A stretch of DNA of 64,000 nt from Streptomyces pluripotens (lineage in GTDB: Bacteria; Actinomycetota; Actinomycetes; Streptomycetales; Streptomycetaceae), in the NCBI RefSeq assembly GCF_000802245.2, contig NZ_CP021080.1, positions 2,728,001-2,792,000 on the forward strand, in the 5' to 3' direction. This document shows positions 55,695 to 64,000 of this stretch, piece after piece. The notes under the pieces are model-generated. The model was given only the letters and a program-made list of their open reading frames with translations, ran no database searches and was not told the origin of the DNA. Every line of letters starts with the position of its first letter. Positions within the stretch are counted from its first letter, which is position 1. A program made the translations under genes and the position numbers.

Positions 55695-56405
55695 ATGCGG
55701 GCCATGCGAGCCCTGCTCGTGGGAGCCTCCGCACTCACCGTCTCGGTGGGCACAACGGCCGCCTCGCAGGCCATGGGACGGGAACACCCCTGGGCGGCAC
55801 ACGCCGCCCAAAGCGCCACGCCGTCCCCGGCACACGACGGGGACGAAAAGGGGCACCACAAGGATCACAAGGGCCGCAAGGAAAGCTACGAGCACGACAA
55901 AGGGAAGGGCAACAAATACCAGCTCGCCCACAGCTGCAAGGGCACATTCGGCTATTGCACGAACAACGCGGTCTTCGCTCCGAAGCTCCTCGGTGATATC
56001 GGCCTCACCACGGGTCTCATCGGTCTGACCAGCGGAACCAACGGACAGACCACGTCGACCACGAGCACCACCACGCCGCCTCCCCATCAGTGGTGCTCCC
56101 CCGGGCTACTGGTTCAACCAGGGCCTCGTCATCGCCGCCTTCCTGTTGCGGGAATGGCCCTCCCGCCGCGTGCTGTACGGCGACCGCAGTCCGCTGTCCC
56201 ACGACATGGCACCCGAACTAGCCTGCCTGGACGGCACTTTCAGCGTGCTGCAGTGGTCCGGCGGACGGCTCTGGTTCAAGGTCGTCTACTCCCTGACCAT
56301 CACCTCGGCCTTCGCCGCCCTGGTGGGCCGGCGCACCAGGACGATGTCCGTGCTACTCATGACGGGGGTGCTCGCGTTGGAGAACCGCAATCCCCCAGTC
56401 AGTGA
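55695..56405 (+). CDS. Small exported protein with probably non-native C-terminus
   Basis: The frame encodes 236 residues from ATG 55695 (GGGAAGGGAG upstream). Residues 1-32 look like a signal peptide (MRAMRALLVGASALTVSVG to ASQA). Residues 40-85 are His/Lys/Asp-rich, then HSCKGTFGYCTNNAVFAPKLLG and a Thr-rich run. After about residue 133 the sequence becomes Arg/Pro-rich and overlaps, in another frame, an HTTM remnant, so the native protein probably ended earlier or was fused by a rearrangement. No family recognised for the N-terminal part. Confidence 0.5.
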   Translation: MRAMRALLVGASALTVSVGTTAASQAMGREHPWAAHAAQSATPSPAHDGDEKGHHKDHKGRKESYEHDKGKGNKYQLAHSCKGTFGYCTNNAVFAPKLLGDIGLTTGLIGLTSGTNGQTTSTTSTTTPPPHQWCSPGLLVQPGPRHRRLPVAGMALPPRAVRRPQSAVPRHGTRTSLPGRHFQRAAVVRRTALVQGRLLPDHHLGLRRPGGPAHQDDVRATHDGGARVGEPQSPSQ

Positions 56406-56409
56406 CGGC
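56101..56409 (+). pseudogene. Truncated HTTM-domain membrane protein remnant
   Basis: In frame 1 this stretch reads LREWPSRRVLYGDRSPLS, FSVLQWSGGRLWFKVVYSL, GRRTRTMSVLLMTGVLALE and NRNPPVSDG. These are in the order found in HTTM (vitamin-K-carboxylase-like) membrane proteins of Streptomyces. The N-terminal start and everything after the NRNP-SDGGD region are missing, so only about 100 of roughly 300 or more residues remain. No start codon with a ribosome site precedes it. It overlaps the C-terminus of the exported-protein frame. Confidence 0.6.
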
Positions 56410-56651
56410 GTGCCGGCGCACGGCGCACGAAGGGGGCATCCCGATGACATCCGGGACCAGGTGCCGGGCCAGAGCGCGGCGGACCAGGGAGGTGATGGGC
56501 GGGGACCTGCGCCCACCGGGCAACTGACCGCCCCGGACCGCGCCGTTGAGGAGCGGGTACCCATCTGCCGCGGCCCCTCCGTAGCCGACGGCGCAGCACA
56601 GGTCTGGACCAAACCCTTGCCCGCGCGCCGCCCACCGCGCAAGCTCCCTTC

Positions 56652-57617
56652 ATGGAGCTGGAGTTGCGGCATCTGAAGACTGTGCGGGCCATCGCGGAAG
56701 CGGGCAGTCTCACCCGGGCGGCCACGGCCCTCGGGCTGGCGCAACCCGCGCTGAGCGCGCAGCTCAAACGGATCGAACGCGCCTTGGGCGGCGAGCTGTT
56801 CGACCGTGGACGGCACGGGGTGCGGGCCACCGCGCTGGGCGAACTGGTACTGGAGCGGGCGCGGTTCGTACTCCCCGCGGTGACCGAGCTGCAGCAGGAG
56901 GCGGTCCGCTTCACGCACACCGCGCGCAACGCACAGCGGCTGCGACTGGGCGGCACCCACGGCCCGCTACTGGGTGCCCTGGTGGCCCTGCTGACGGACG
57001 TCGCACCCGAGGCCCAGGTGACGACACAGGCGTCCTGGTCGGTGCGGGAACTCGCCACGCGGCTCACCGAGGGCCGCCTGGACTTCGCGGTGGCCGGCAC
57101 CTGCGGCACCGCCGCGCCACCCGGCGCCGCACACCTGACCTGGCAGGAGATCGCCGTCGACCCGGTCTTCGTCATGCTCGCCGACGGGCACCCGCTCGCC
57201 CGTCACGGCGAAGTACGGCTGGCCGATCTGACGCACGAGGAGTGGGCCTGCGTGCCCGGTGACGGCTGCTTCGCGGACTGCTTCACCGCGGCCTGCGCCC
57301 GGGCGGGGTTCGCACCCCTGCGGATGTACGAGACGGACACCGCATCCTGTGTGCACTTGGTCCAAGTGGGCCGGGCGGTAGGCCTGTGCCGGGCCACCTT
57401 CCCGACCACGCCGGGCGTCACCACCCGCCCGCTGGCCGGTACCCCGCTGGTCTGGCGTCATCTGCTGGGCTGGCACCCGGCGGCCCAGCGCGCGGACACC
57501 GCGGCCACCGTGCTCGCCCAGGCCCGCAGCGCCCACGCGGGTGCGGCGGCCCGCAGCAACGGCTACGCGGACTGGCTGGCCCTGCGCGGGGCGGCAGGGA
57601 GGAGAGCCAGGGCATGA
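56652..57617 (+). CDS. LysR-family transcriptional regulator
   Basis: A 321-residue regulator. The winged helix-turn-helix is residues 1-62 (LRHLKTVRAIAEAGSLTRAATALGLAQPALSAQL) and the periplasmic-binding-protein-like effector domain is about 90-290. The ATG at 56652 has no clear ribosome site, so it may be leaderless or start elsewhere. Its target cannot be read. It is upstream of the streptogrisin-C-type gene with 283 bases between them, and downstream of a damaged region whose original gene may have been its partner. Confidence 0.88.
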   Translation: MELELRHLKTVRAIAEAGSLTRAATALGLAQPALSAQLKRIERALGGELFDRGRHGVRATALGELVLERARFVLPAVTELQQEAVRFTHTARNAQRLRLGGTHGPLLGALVALLTDVAPEAQVTTQASWSVRELATRLTEGRLDFAVAGTCGTAAPPGAAHLTWQEIAVDPVFVMLADGHPLARHGEVRLADLTHEEWACVPGDGCFADCFTAACARAGFAPLRMYETDTASCVHLVQVGRAVGLCRATFPTTPGVTTRPLAGTPLVWRHLLGWHPAAQRADTAATVLAQARSAHAGAAARSNGYADWLALRGAAGRRARA

Positions 57618-57900
57618 CCGCAACCCCGGCCCCGCCCCCGCCCGCGAGCGGCTGCGCCCCGGCGGCACCTTCCGCACCCTCCGCGGCTCGTTCCACGCCT
57701 CCCCCGCGACACCGCCCGCGCTTCCGGTGGCACCGGTCACCCCGCGACACCGACCACACCCCTGGCGGCACCGTCCGCGCCAACCGACGGTCTCCGCCGT
57801 TCTATAACCCTGGACAGGGGGGTCAACTGAAGTCTTATGCCCGCTGGTTGACACTCCCTACGGTTTCGGCACCTCCCCACCGAAACCAAGGAGATCCCCC

Positions 57901-59274
57901 ATGCTCCAGCGACCCACCAGAGCCGGCTACGCGGCCGTGGCGGCGGGTGCCCTACTGCTGACCGGGCTGTCCGGCGGCTCGGCGAGCGCCGCAGCCGCCA
58001 CCGCGGACGTGCCGTCGGCGCCTTCGGCCGCCGCGACACTGCACACCGTCGACACTCCCCCCGCCATGCTGCGCGCCATGGAGCGCGATTTCGGTCTGGA
58101 CCGGCGGCAGGCCGAACGCCGGCTGGCGAACGAGGCTGAGGCGGGTGCAACCGCGGGCCGACTGCGAGCCGCCCTGGGCAGCGACTTCGCGGGGGCCTGG
58201 GTGCACGGCGCCGAGTCCAGCGCACTGAACGTGGCGACCACGGACTCCGCTGACGTGGCGGCGATCGAGGCCCGGGGCGCCCGGGCCGTGGTCGTGCACC
58301 GCTCCCTGGTCGCGCTCGACGCGGCCAAGGCCCGCCTGGACCGGGCAGCTGCGCACCGCAACACGGACGACGCCCCGGTCTGGTACGTCGACGTGCCCAG
58401 CAACAAGCTGGTGGTGCAGGTGGTACGGCCGGCGGCGGGCCGTGCGCTGGTGAAGGCCGCCGGGGTCGACAGGTCGATGGTCCACCTCGTGAAGTCGGCC
58501 GAGCGGCCCCGGCCGCTGTACGACCTCAGGGGCGGGGACCCGTACTACATCAACGGCAACACCCGCTGTTCGATCGGTTTCCCGGTCACCAGCGGCACCC
58601 GACAGGGATTCGCCACGGCGGGCCACTGCGGCCAGGCGGGCAGTACCACCGCCGGCTACAACCAGGCGACGCAGGGCAGCTTCCAGGCGTCGATCTTCCC
58701 CGGAAACGACATGGCGTGGGTGGCGGTCAACAGCGGCTGGACCGTGACCCCGTACGTGTCCGGTGCCGGCGGCCAGGACGTCCAGGTAACCGGGTCGGCC
58801 CAGGCGCCCGTGGGCTCCTCGGTGTGCCGCTCCGGCTCCACGAGCGGCTGGCACTGCGGGACGATCCAGCAGCTGAACACCAGCGTGACCTATTCCGAGG
58901 GCACCGTCACCGGCGTCACCCGGACCACGGTGTGCGCCGAGCCCGGCGACTCCGGCGGCTCCTACCTCTCCGGCAGCCAGGCCCAGGGCGTCACCTCCGG
59001 CGGCTCCGGCGACTGCACCAGCGGTGGAACGACCTTCTTCCAGCCCATCAACCCGCTGTTGCAGACATACGGCCTCACCCTCGTGACGACCACCGGCGGC
59101 CCCGGCGGCCCCGGGAATCCTGGTGACCCGAGCGGCACCTGGGCGGCCGGCACCGTCTACCAGACGGGCGACGTGGTGACATACGGCGGTGCCAGCTACC
59201 GCTGCCTCCAGGGCCACCAGGCCCAGACCGGCTGGGAACCGCCGAACGTGCCGGCCCTGTGGCAACGCCTGTGA
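57901..59274 (+). CDS. sprC: Streptogrisin-C-type secreted serine protease with chitin-binding domain
   Basis: A 457-residue preproenzyme of peptidase family S1 (alpha-lytic/streptogrisin group). Signal peptide about 1-34; propeptide about 35-200 with the alpha-lytic pro-domain pattern (MLRAMERDFGLDRRQAERRL). The mature protease has His in TAGHCG, Asp in GNDMAWV and Ser in PGDSGGSYL. A Gly/Pro linker leads to a C-terminal CBM5/12 chitin-binding domain (WAAGTVYQTGDVVTYGGASYRCLQGH). Length and layout match S. griseus protease C. ATG at 57901 with AAGGAGATC upstream. A hairpin follows the gene. Confidence 0.93.
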   Translation: MLQRPTRAGYAAVAAGALLLTGLSGGSASAAAATADVPSAPSAAATLHTVDTPPAMLRAMERDFGLDRRQAERRLANEAEAGATAGRLRAALGSDFAGAWVHGAESSALNVATTDSADVAAIEARGARAVVVHRSLVALDAAKARLDRAAAHRNTDDAPVWYVDVPSNKLVVQVVRPAAGRALVKAAGVDRSMVHLVKSAERPRPLYDLRGGDPYYINGNTRCSIGFPVTSGTRQGFATAGHCGQAGSTTAGYNQATQGSFQASIFPGNDMAWVAVNSGWTVTPYVSGAGGQDVQVTGSAQAPVGSSVCRSGSTSGWHCGTIQQLNTSVTYSEGTVTGVTRTTVCAEPGDSGGSYLSGSQAQGVTSGGSGDCTSGGTTFFQPINPLLQTYGLTLVTTTGGPGGPGNPGDPSGTWAAGTVYQTGDVVTYGGASYRCLQGHQAQTGWEPPNVPALWQRL

Positions 59275-59824
59275 CCGGCCCGGCTCCACAGCGGCACCCG
59301 GCGGCGTGAGGAGGGAAGCGGGTCCAGGCCCCCGGCGTACGAACCGCGAGCCGGCGGGGGGCCTGGGCCACGGGGGGGCGACGACCCGGGCGACCGAGCG
59401 GTGTGCGGTGGTGCGCGACCGGACAGCGGCCCCTGTCGTCACTTCGTCCCCGAACCACAACGCCACCCCGGACCACGACACTGCCCCGGACCGTCCGCAG
59501 ATCACCGGACGTCCACAGATCTGGGGCACGGCGGTGAATAAGGACACGGTGCCCCACCTGTCCGTAGTCGCTCGGACGCGGGAGGTGCTCTGAAGAGAGG
59601 GTCCGCCCTGTCATGCGCAGCGCTGAACGTCACTTTGACGGCGTACTGGCCGGTTCTTTGTCCACATTTACGAGAACTGGGTCGACCGGCACCCCCTACG
59701 GTTTCCCGAAACCCGACGGCTTCGGGTCTCACACACGGGTTCCCGGCAGCACAGTCCCCCAGTTCGGGCCCGGTCGGCACCGATGCGTCGCCAGGTCGGC
59801 GGGTCGGCGGAAAGGATCAACCCC
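59275..59824. other. 550-base intergenic region after the protease gene
   Basis: No supported gene. A terminator-like hairpin lies at 59324-59366. The rest is less GC-biased around 59500-59700 and should contain the promoter of the symporter gene; TTGTCC near 59660 is a weak -35 candidate only. Confidence 0.5.
59324..59366 (+). terminator. Hairpin after the streptogrisin-C-type gene
   Basis: CCAGGCCCCC (59324-59333) pairs with GGGGGCCTGG (59357-59366), and a short inner CCGGC/GCCGG stem extends it. It lies 50 bases past the protease stop. Confidence 0.65.
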
Positions 59825-61426
59825 ATGGCTCAGGTTCAAGCGCTGCAGCCTGCCCTCAGCACAATCCGCTTTCAGGCTCAGGGAGCGGAACACGGCTTTC
59901 TCGGACAGACTGAAGAAAAGATCAATTCGCTGTTCGATCCACTGGCCAAGGGGCTCGGCAACTTCGTCTTCGCAAAGGTCACCGTCTTCGGGACGACCTT
60001 CCCATGGATCGTGGCCTGGCTGGTACTGGCCGGGGCGGTCTTCACCGTCTATTTCGGTTTCATTCAGGTGCGCAGCATCAAACTGTCCCTGAACCTGCTG
60101 CGCGGCCGGTACAGCCGGCACGATGACCCGGGCGAGATCACCCACTTCCAGGCGCTGTCCTCGGCCCTGTCGGGAACGGTCGGCCTCGGCAACATCGCGG
60201 GCGTCGGCGTGGCGATCACCATCGGCGGCGCCGGGGCGACCTTCTGGATGGTGCTGTGCGGTCTGCTCGGCATGGCCTCGAAGTTCGTCGAGTGCACGCT
60301 GGGCGTGCGCTACCGCGACCGGCACGCGGACGGGTCCTACTCGGGCGGACCGATGAAGTACCTGAGCAAGGGCCTGGCGGAGCGCCTGCCCGGTACGGGC
60401 GGACGCGTCCTCGGCAAGGTCCTCGCCGCTCTGGCGGCCGTGATGATCCTGCTGTTCGGCATCGGCGGCGGCAACATGTTCCAGGCCAACCAGACGGTCA
60501 CCCAGATCCGCAACGTCACCGGCGGTGACAGCGGTCTACTCGGCGGCAGTGGATCGGCACTGGCCATGGGCGTCGTGCTGGCCCTCGTCGTCGGCGCGGT
60601 GATCATCGGAGGCATCAAGTCGATCGGCAAGGTGGCCAGCCGTCTGGTACCGAGCATGGCCGTCATCTACTGCGGCGCCTGCCTGGTCGTCATCCTGACC
60701 AACATCACGGCCGTTCCGGCGGCGTTCGGTTCGATCTTCCACGAGGCCTTCACCGGTCAGGGTGTGGTCGGCGGTGCCGTCGGCGCGCTGATCGTGGGCT
60801 TCACCCGCGCCGCCTTCTCCAACGAGGCCGGCCTGGGCTCGGCGCCCATCGCCCACTCCGCGGTGAAGACCCGCTACCCGGTGACCGAGGGCCTGGTCGC
60901 ACTGATCGGACCGTTCATCGACACGGTCATCGTGTGCACCATGACCGCGCTGACGATCGTCATCGCCAACAGCGGTTTCTGGAACCACGCCAAGGCGCAG
61001 TACGCGGCGGACGGCACCACCCCCGACGGCGTCACGGTCACCTCCTCGGCCTTCGAGTCCGTGCTGCCGTGGTTCCCGAAGGTCCTCACCGTGGCGGTCA
61101 TCCTCTTCGCGGTCTCGACCATGATCACCTGGTCGTACTACGGCCAGAAGGCCTGGATTCACCTGTTCGGCAAGACGAAGACCAGCGAGCGCATCTACCA
61201 GGTGGTCTTCTGCCTCTTCATCGTGATCGGCTCGGTGCTCACCTTCGGCAGCGTGCTGGACTTCACCGACGCGGTGCTCTTCCTGCTGGCGCTGGTCAAC
61301 ATCGTGGGTCTCTACCTGCTCGCCCCGTTCGTCAAGCAGGAACTGGCCCGGTTCCGCCAGGCGCTGCACACCGGTGACGTGGGCGAGGAGCGTGCGCCGG
61401 AGGCGGTCATGGAGGAGGTCGGCTAG
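59825..61426 (+). CDS. Alanine/glycine:cation symporter (AGCS) family protein
   Basis: A 533-residue polytopic membrane protein that takes up alanine or glycine with sodium or protons. SGTVGLGNIAGVGVAI and NEAGLGSAPIAHSA are family signatures. About 10-11 helices are expected, and the hydrophilic loop YRDRHADGSYSGGPMKYL is typical. I chose the ATG at 59825 because GAAAGGATC precedes it. The next gene to the right is a convergent PucR-type regulator. Confidence 0.93.
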   Translation: MAQVQALQPALSTIRFQAQGAEHGFLGQTEEKINSLFDPLAKGLGNFVFAKVTVFGTTFPWIVAWLVLAGAVFTVYFGFIQVRSIKLSLNLLRGRYSRHDDPGEITHFQALSSALSGTVGLGNIAGVGVAITIGGAGATFWMVLCGLLGMASKFVECTLGVRYRDRHADGSYSGGPMKYLSKGLAERLPGTGGRVLGKVLAALAAVMILLFGIGGGNMFQANQTVTQIRNVTGGDSGLLGGSGSALAMGVVLALVVGAVIIGGIKSIGKVASRLVPSMAVIYCGACLVVILTNITAVPAAFGSIFHEAFTGQGVVGGAVGALIVGFTRAAFSNEAGLGSAPIAHSAVKTRYPVTEGLVALIGPFIDTVIVCTMTALTIVIANSGFWNHAKAQYAADGTTPDGVTVTSSAFESVLPWFPKVLTVAVILFAVSTMITWSYYGQKAWIHLFGKTKTSERIYQVVFCLFIVIGSVLTFGSVLDFTDAVLFLLALVNIVGLYLLAPFVKQELARFRQALHTGDVGEERAPEAVMEEVG

Positions 61427-61467
61427 CCTCCGGGCCGGCGCCCGGCCCCGGCCCCGGTGGCCCCGAT

Positions 61468-63087
61468 TCAGTGCCCGTGCGAGGCGTTCCGCACGGGCAC
61501 TGCTTCCGTTTCCAGCAGCAGCTGGAGGTGCGAGAAGAGGCATTGGTGCGGGTCGGCCAGATCGATCCCGCTGATCGCCTCCGCGCGCTTCAGCCGGTAG
61601 CGGAGGGTGTTGGTGTGCACGTGCAGCAGACGGGCCGCCGCCCGCATGTTGCACTGGGCGCCGATGTAGGTGAGGACGGAGTCGACGAGCCCGGCGTCGT
61701 GCTCCCGGTCGTAGCCCAGCAGGGCGGTGATCCGGGGGTCGCGTAGCCGGGGGTGCTGCTGCAGCAGCGCGAGCGTGTCGCCGACGAGGACCTCCGAGCG
61801 CACGTCGGCGATGGTGGCAACGCGCCGTCGGCCATGGTGGGTGATGATGTCCAGGACCCGGTCCGCCTCCGCCTTGGACTCGACGACCGAGTCCAAGGCG
61901 CCGACCACCGAGCCGACGGCCGCGCGGACGTCCAGGTGCAGGCGCTGACCCGCGGACCGCACGATGTCGCCCGCCAGTCCGACGACGATGTCCTCGCCGG
62001 CCCCCTCCGGTAGCCCCGGCAGCAGCACGTACACGCGGTTGCCGCCGACGGACACCAGGGCCCGCCGGCGGAACGCACCCGCGTGGACGCTGACCAGACT
62101 GGCCATCTCGGCCCGCTGCAGCTCGAAGGCCGGCCGGTCCGTCCCGGTGTCGTCGTCCTTCAGGGCGAACGCGACGATCGCAGCCGGCTGCGTCAGCTCG
62201 ACGCCGACGCTGGTGGCGAAGGAGCGCGGGTCTATGTGCCCCGCGAGCAGCCGGCCGAGCAACGCCTCCTCCGTCTGCGGGTCGGACCGGGCCCCTGTCC
62301 GGTGCCGTACGAGCAGCAGGGCGGCCGCACGGGCCGCGCCGGCCAGGGCCTGCTCCGCGCTGTCGGACAGGCTGTGCCGGCCCTCCTGCACCCAGATCGT
62401 GCCCAACCACTGGTCGTGGACGCGGATGCCGATCGCCAGTCGTCGCCGGATTCCCAGTTCGGGACGTTCCTCGACCCACACCACCTGGCCACCGGCCCGC
62501 AGCTGTTCGTACACACCCCACTGGCGCAGCAGGGCGAGGTAGTGGGCCGGGCCTTCCCATCCCAGGATCGAACGCCGCCTGAGTTCGTCCACCTCGTCGT
62601 CGGAGCGGGAGTAGGCCAACACCCGGTTGGCGCTGTTCTCGATGCTGACGTTGCCGCCGGTGAGGGCGGCGATCGTCTCGGCCAGCGCGAAGAGGTCGGT
62701 GGGCTGGTCAGGGTCCGGCACCCCGGCCATCCGAGCGTCGGCGACCGCACGTCTGACCAGGGAGTCCAGGGTGCCCCAGCGGACCTCAGGGCGGATGCCG
62801 AGCACCACGACACCCGTGTCCTCGGCGAGTTCCTTCAGCGCCTCGCGGTCATCGTCGCGATCGACCTTGACCACCACCACGGCGGCACCCTGCTCGGCCG
62901 CGGCCCGCGCCATGCCCAGCGCCTTGCCGCCCCGCGCCCCGATGACGAGCACCAGGTGTGCCTGGTAGGCGTCGGGCTGCTCATCGGCGTCCAGGATGGC
63001 CACGTCATCGACGTCGACGTCCAGCCCGTCGGGCGCGGCGACCACATCGATGACCGGCTCCCCGAGCGCGAGCAGCAACTGCCGCAT
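61468..63087 (-). CDS. PucR-family transcriptional regulator
   Basis: A 539-residue regulator. The N-terminal PucR sensor-like domain (residues about 10-130), a GGDEF-like middle, and the C-terminal PucR helix-turn-helix (CNMRAAARLLHVHTNTLRYRL) are present. Such proteins often control amino-acid or purine catabolism genes. I prefer ATG 63087 with GGGAG upstream over earlier GTG codons. It is convergent with the symporter gene (41 bases between stops), so it may or may not regulate it. Confidence 0.9.
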   Translation of the reverse strand: MRQLLLALGEPVIDVVAAPDGLDVDVDDVAILDADEQPDAYQAHLVLVIGARGGKALGMARAAAEQGAAVVVVKVDRDDDREALKELAEDTGVVVLGIRPEVRWGTLDSLVRRAVADARMAGVPDPDQPTDLFALAETIAALTGGNVSIENSANRVLAYSRSDDEVDELRRRSILGWEGPAHYLALLRQWGVYEQLRAGGQVVWVEERPELGIRRRLAIGIRVHDQWLGTIWVQEGRHSLSDSAEQALAGAARAAALLLVRHRTGARSDPQTEEALLGRLLAGHIDPRSFATSVGVELTQPAAIVAFALKDDDTGTDRPAFELQRAEMASLVSVHAGAFRRRALVSVGGNRVYVLLPGLPEGAGEDIVVGLAGDIVRSAGQRLHLDVRAAVGSVVGALDSVVESKAEADRVLDIITHHGRRRVATIADVRSEVLVGDTLALLQQHPRLRDPRITALLGYDREHDAGLVDSVLTYIGAQCNMRAAARLLHVHTNTLRYRLKRAEAISGIDLADPHQCLFSHLQLLLETEAVPVRNASHGH

Positions 63088-63345
63088 GCCTGCTCCCGCC
63101 GACACCGTCTCATCCACGTTGAGCACCTGCTCCTGCCGCTGCGCGGTCCCGGGGAACCGCACTCCCCCGTCCAATGTTCGACAGGACAAAAATACAAAGA
63201 TACGGAAGGCGCGGGAAGGGCGCCACGCAGCGCCGAGGTTCCCGTTCGCCCGGCGGGCCCGGATGTTCCCACGGGGCACCCGGGCAGGTGTCGCGCACGC
63301 GTACCGGTAGCGCCCCGATTCCCCCGTCAGGTACGCGTTCCCCCG

Positions 63346-64000
63346 TCAGGTACGCGTGACGTCTCCGCAGCCCTCGTCAAACAGGTCCTTCAAGGGCTGG
63401 CTGCGGTCGTAGGGGTCCTCGGCGGCTCCGGTGGCCGGCGCACCGGTGGGCGAGTCGCCGGGGAAGACGGGGTGCAGGTAGCCGTCGTAGATTCCGCACT
63501 CGTTGTTGTAGGTTTCGGCCTCGAAGGGCCCGACCGTAAGCTTCCCCTTCGTCGCGATCCAGCGGCCCGGATCGGCGAGGGTGGCGGTCACCTCGCGGCG
63601 GACGATGGCGCGCGTCACCCGGTCGTCGCCGCCACCGGCCCGCACCAGCGGATACACGAAGGTGTAGTCGGCGTGCACCTTCACCTCACCGGGTTTCCCG
63701 GCGGCGAACGTCATATGGCCGCGTACCTTGACCACCTTGCCCGCCAGCCGCACCTCGCTCGGATCGAAGCGGCTGACGAAGTTCATGGGGTCGTGCTTCT
63801 TGTCCGCGTGACGCAGTGACTGCCGCAGCCACGCCATCATCTTCCGCTGCAGCGGGTCGAGGAGGGACAGCGCCCGGGTGGGCTCTCCGCCGCGCAGCAC
63901 GGCCGGGTCCAGGCTGGTGTCGACCAGGAACTCCTTGGTGCGGCGCAGGGCGAGTGCCACGTCGTCCTTGGTCATGCCGCCGACCGCCTTGGCGGGTGGC
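63346..64000 (-). CDS. Uncharacterised protein, 5' end outside the window
   Basis: The frame remains open to the right edge (reading PPAKAVGG before MTKDDVALALRRT), so the gene most likely begins beyond 64000; an internal ATG at 63975 is a less likely start. The visible 209-217 residues are mixed: a helical part (RRTKEFLVDTSLDPAVLRGG), then beta-strand-rich sequence (VVKVRGHMTFAAGKPGEVKVHADYTFVYPL), and a C-terminal Pro/Asp-rich end with two cysteines. No family recognised; it may be the extracytoplasmic part of a single-pass membrane protein. Confidence 0.65.
   Translation of the reverse strand, partial: PPAKAVGGMTKDDVALALRRTKEFLVDTSLDPAVLRGGEPTRALSLLDPLQRKMMAWLRQSLRHADKKHDPMNFVSRFDPSEVRLAGKVVKVRGHMTFAAGKPGEVKVHADYTFVYPLVRAGGGDDRVTRAIVRREVTATLADPGRWIATKGKLTVGPFEAETYNNECGIYDGYLHPVFPGDSPTGAPATGAAEDPYDRSQPLKDLFDEGCGDVTRT

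Noticed and set aside
57856..59705. CCCTACGGTTTC occurring upstream of both the protease gene (57856-57867) and the symporter gene (59694-59705)
   Set aside because: A repeated 12-mer is expected by chance in 64 kb of biased sequence, and the distances to the start codons differ (33 and 119 bases).

Overview
The window is typical Streptomyces chromosome (or a very close actinomycete). GC is very high with strong third-position bias. Many starts are GTG, neighbouring genes often couple through ATGA/GTGA overlaps, the ribosomal operons have actinobacterial order, and secreted proteins of Streptomyces type are present. One regulatory gene carries a TTA leucine codon, the hallmark of bldA control. 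I saw no rRNA, tRNA, CRISPR array, insertion sequence or prophage.

Layout from left to right. (1) 0.2-8.7 kb: a POT peptide importer; a convergent sortase-substrate operon (LPQTG protein, a small coupled ORF, a membrane-anchored secreted protein); a partner-switching module (HATPase anti-sigma factor, STAS anti-anti-sigma factor, divergent SigB/SigF-type sigma factor); and an unusual sigma-like/zinc-finger/TM/ricin-lectin fusion. (2) 8.7-15.7 kb: a histidine-degradation operon transcribed leftward, hutU - M20 amidohydrolase - hutF - hutI, with an excellent promoter overlapped by a 9-bp inverted repeat, and a divergent diaminopimelate-decarboxylase-like enzyme. (3) 15.9-18.0 kb: three Roadblock proteins plus one uncharacterised partner in a compact operon with no GTPase or kinase beside it. 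(4) 18.0-24.9 kb: a small membrane protein, an RpiR/SIS regulator, and housekeeping glmS, coaA and glmM.

(5) 25.1-44.8 kb: the translation super-cluster on the minus strand. Transcribed right to left it reads rpsJ-rplCDWB-rpsS-rplV-rpsC-rplP-rpmC-rpsQ, rplNXE-rpsNH-rplFR-rpsE-rpmD-rplO, secY-adk-map, infA-rpmJ-rpsMK-rpoA-rplQ, truA, then rplM-rpsI. rpsD is not between rpsK and rpoA. Several GC-rich hairpins, most clearly before secY and after rpsI, divide it into transcription units.

(6) 45.6-55.1 kb: a HIT-family protein, then the most interesting region. This is a leftward six-gene cassette made of a TIR-domain protein, an 804-residue degenerate P-loop/helical-repeat protein, an unrecognised 301-residue protein, a VWA+OmpA lipoprotein, a 485-residue membrane protein and a 139-residue two-helix membrane protein. 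Immediately upstream lies a TTA-containing XRE regulator. Four tandem 15-bp repeats abut the TIR start codon, and an inverted repeat abuts the predicted -35. I read this as a candidate, possibly undescribed, TIR-effector conflict or surveillance system linked to the envelope.

(7) 55.7-64 kb: a small secreted protein whose frame runs into a truncated HTTM-domain remnant, a LysR regulator, a streptogrisin-C-type chitin-binding protease, an alanine/glycine:cation symporter, a PucR-type regulator, and the 5'-truncated end of an uncharacterised gene at the right edge.
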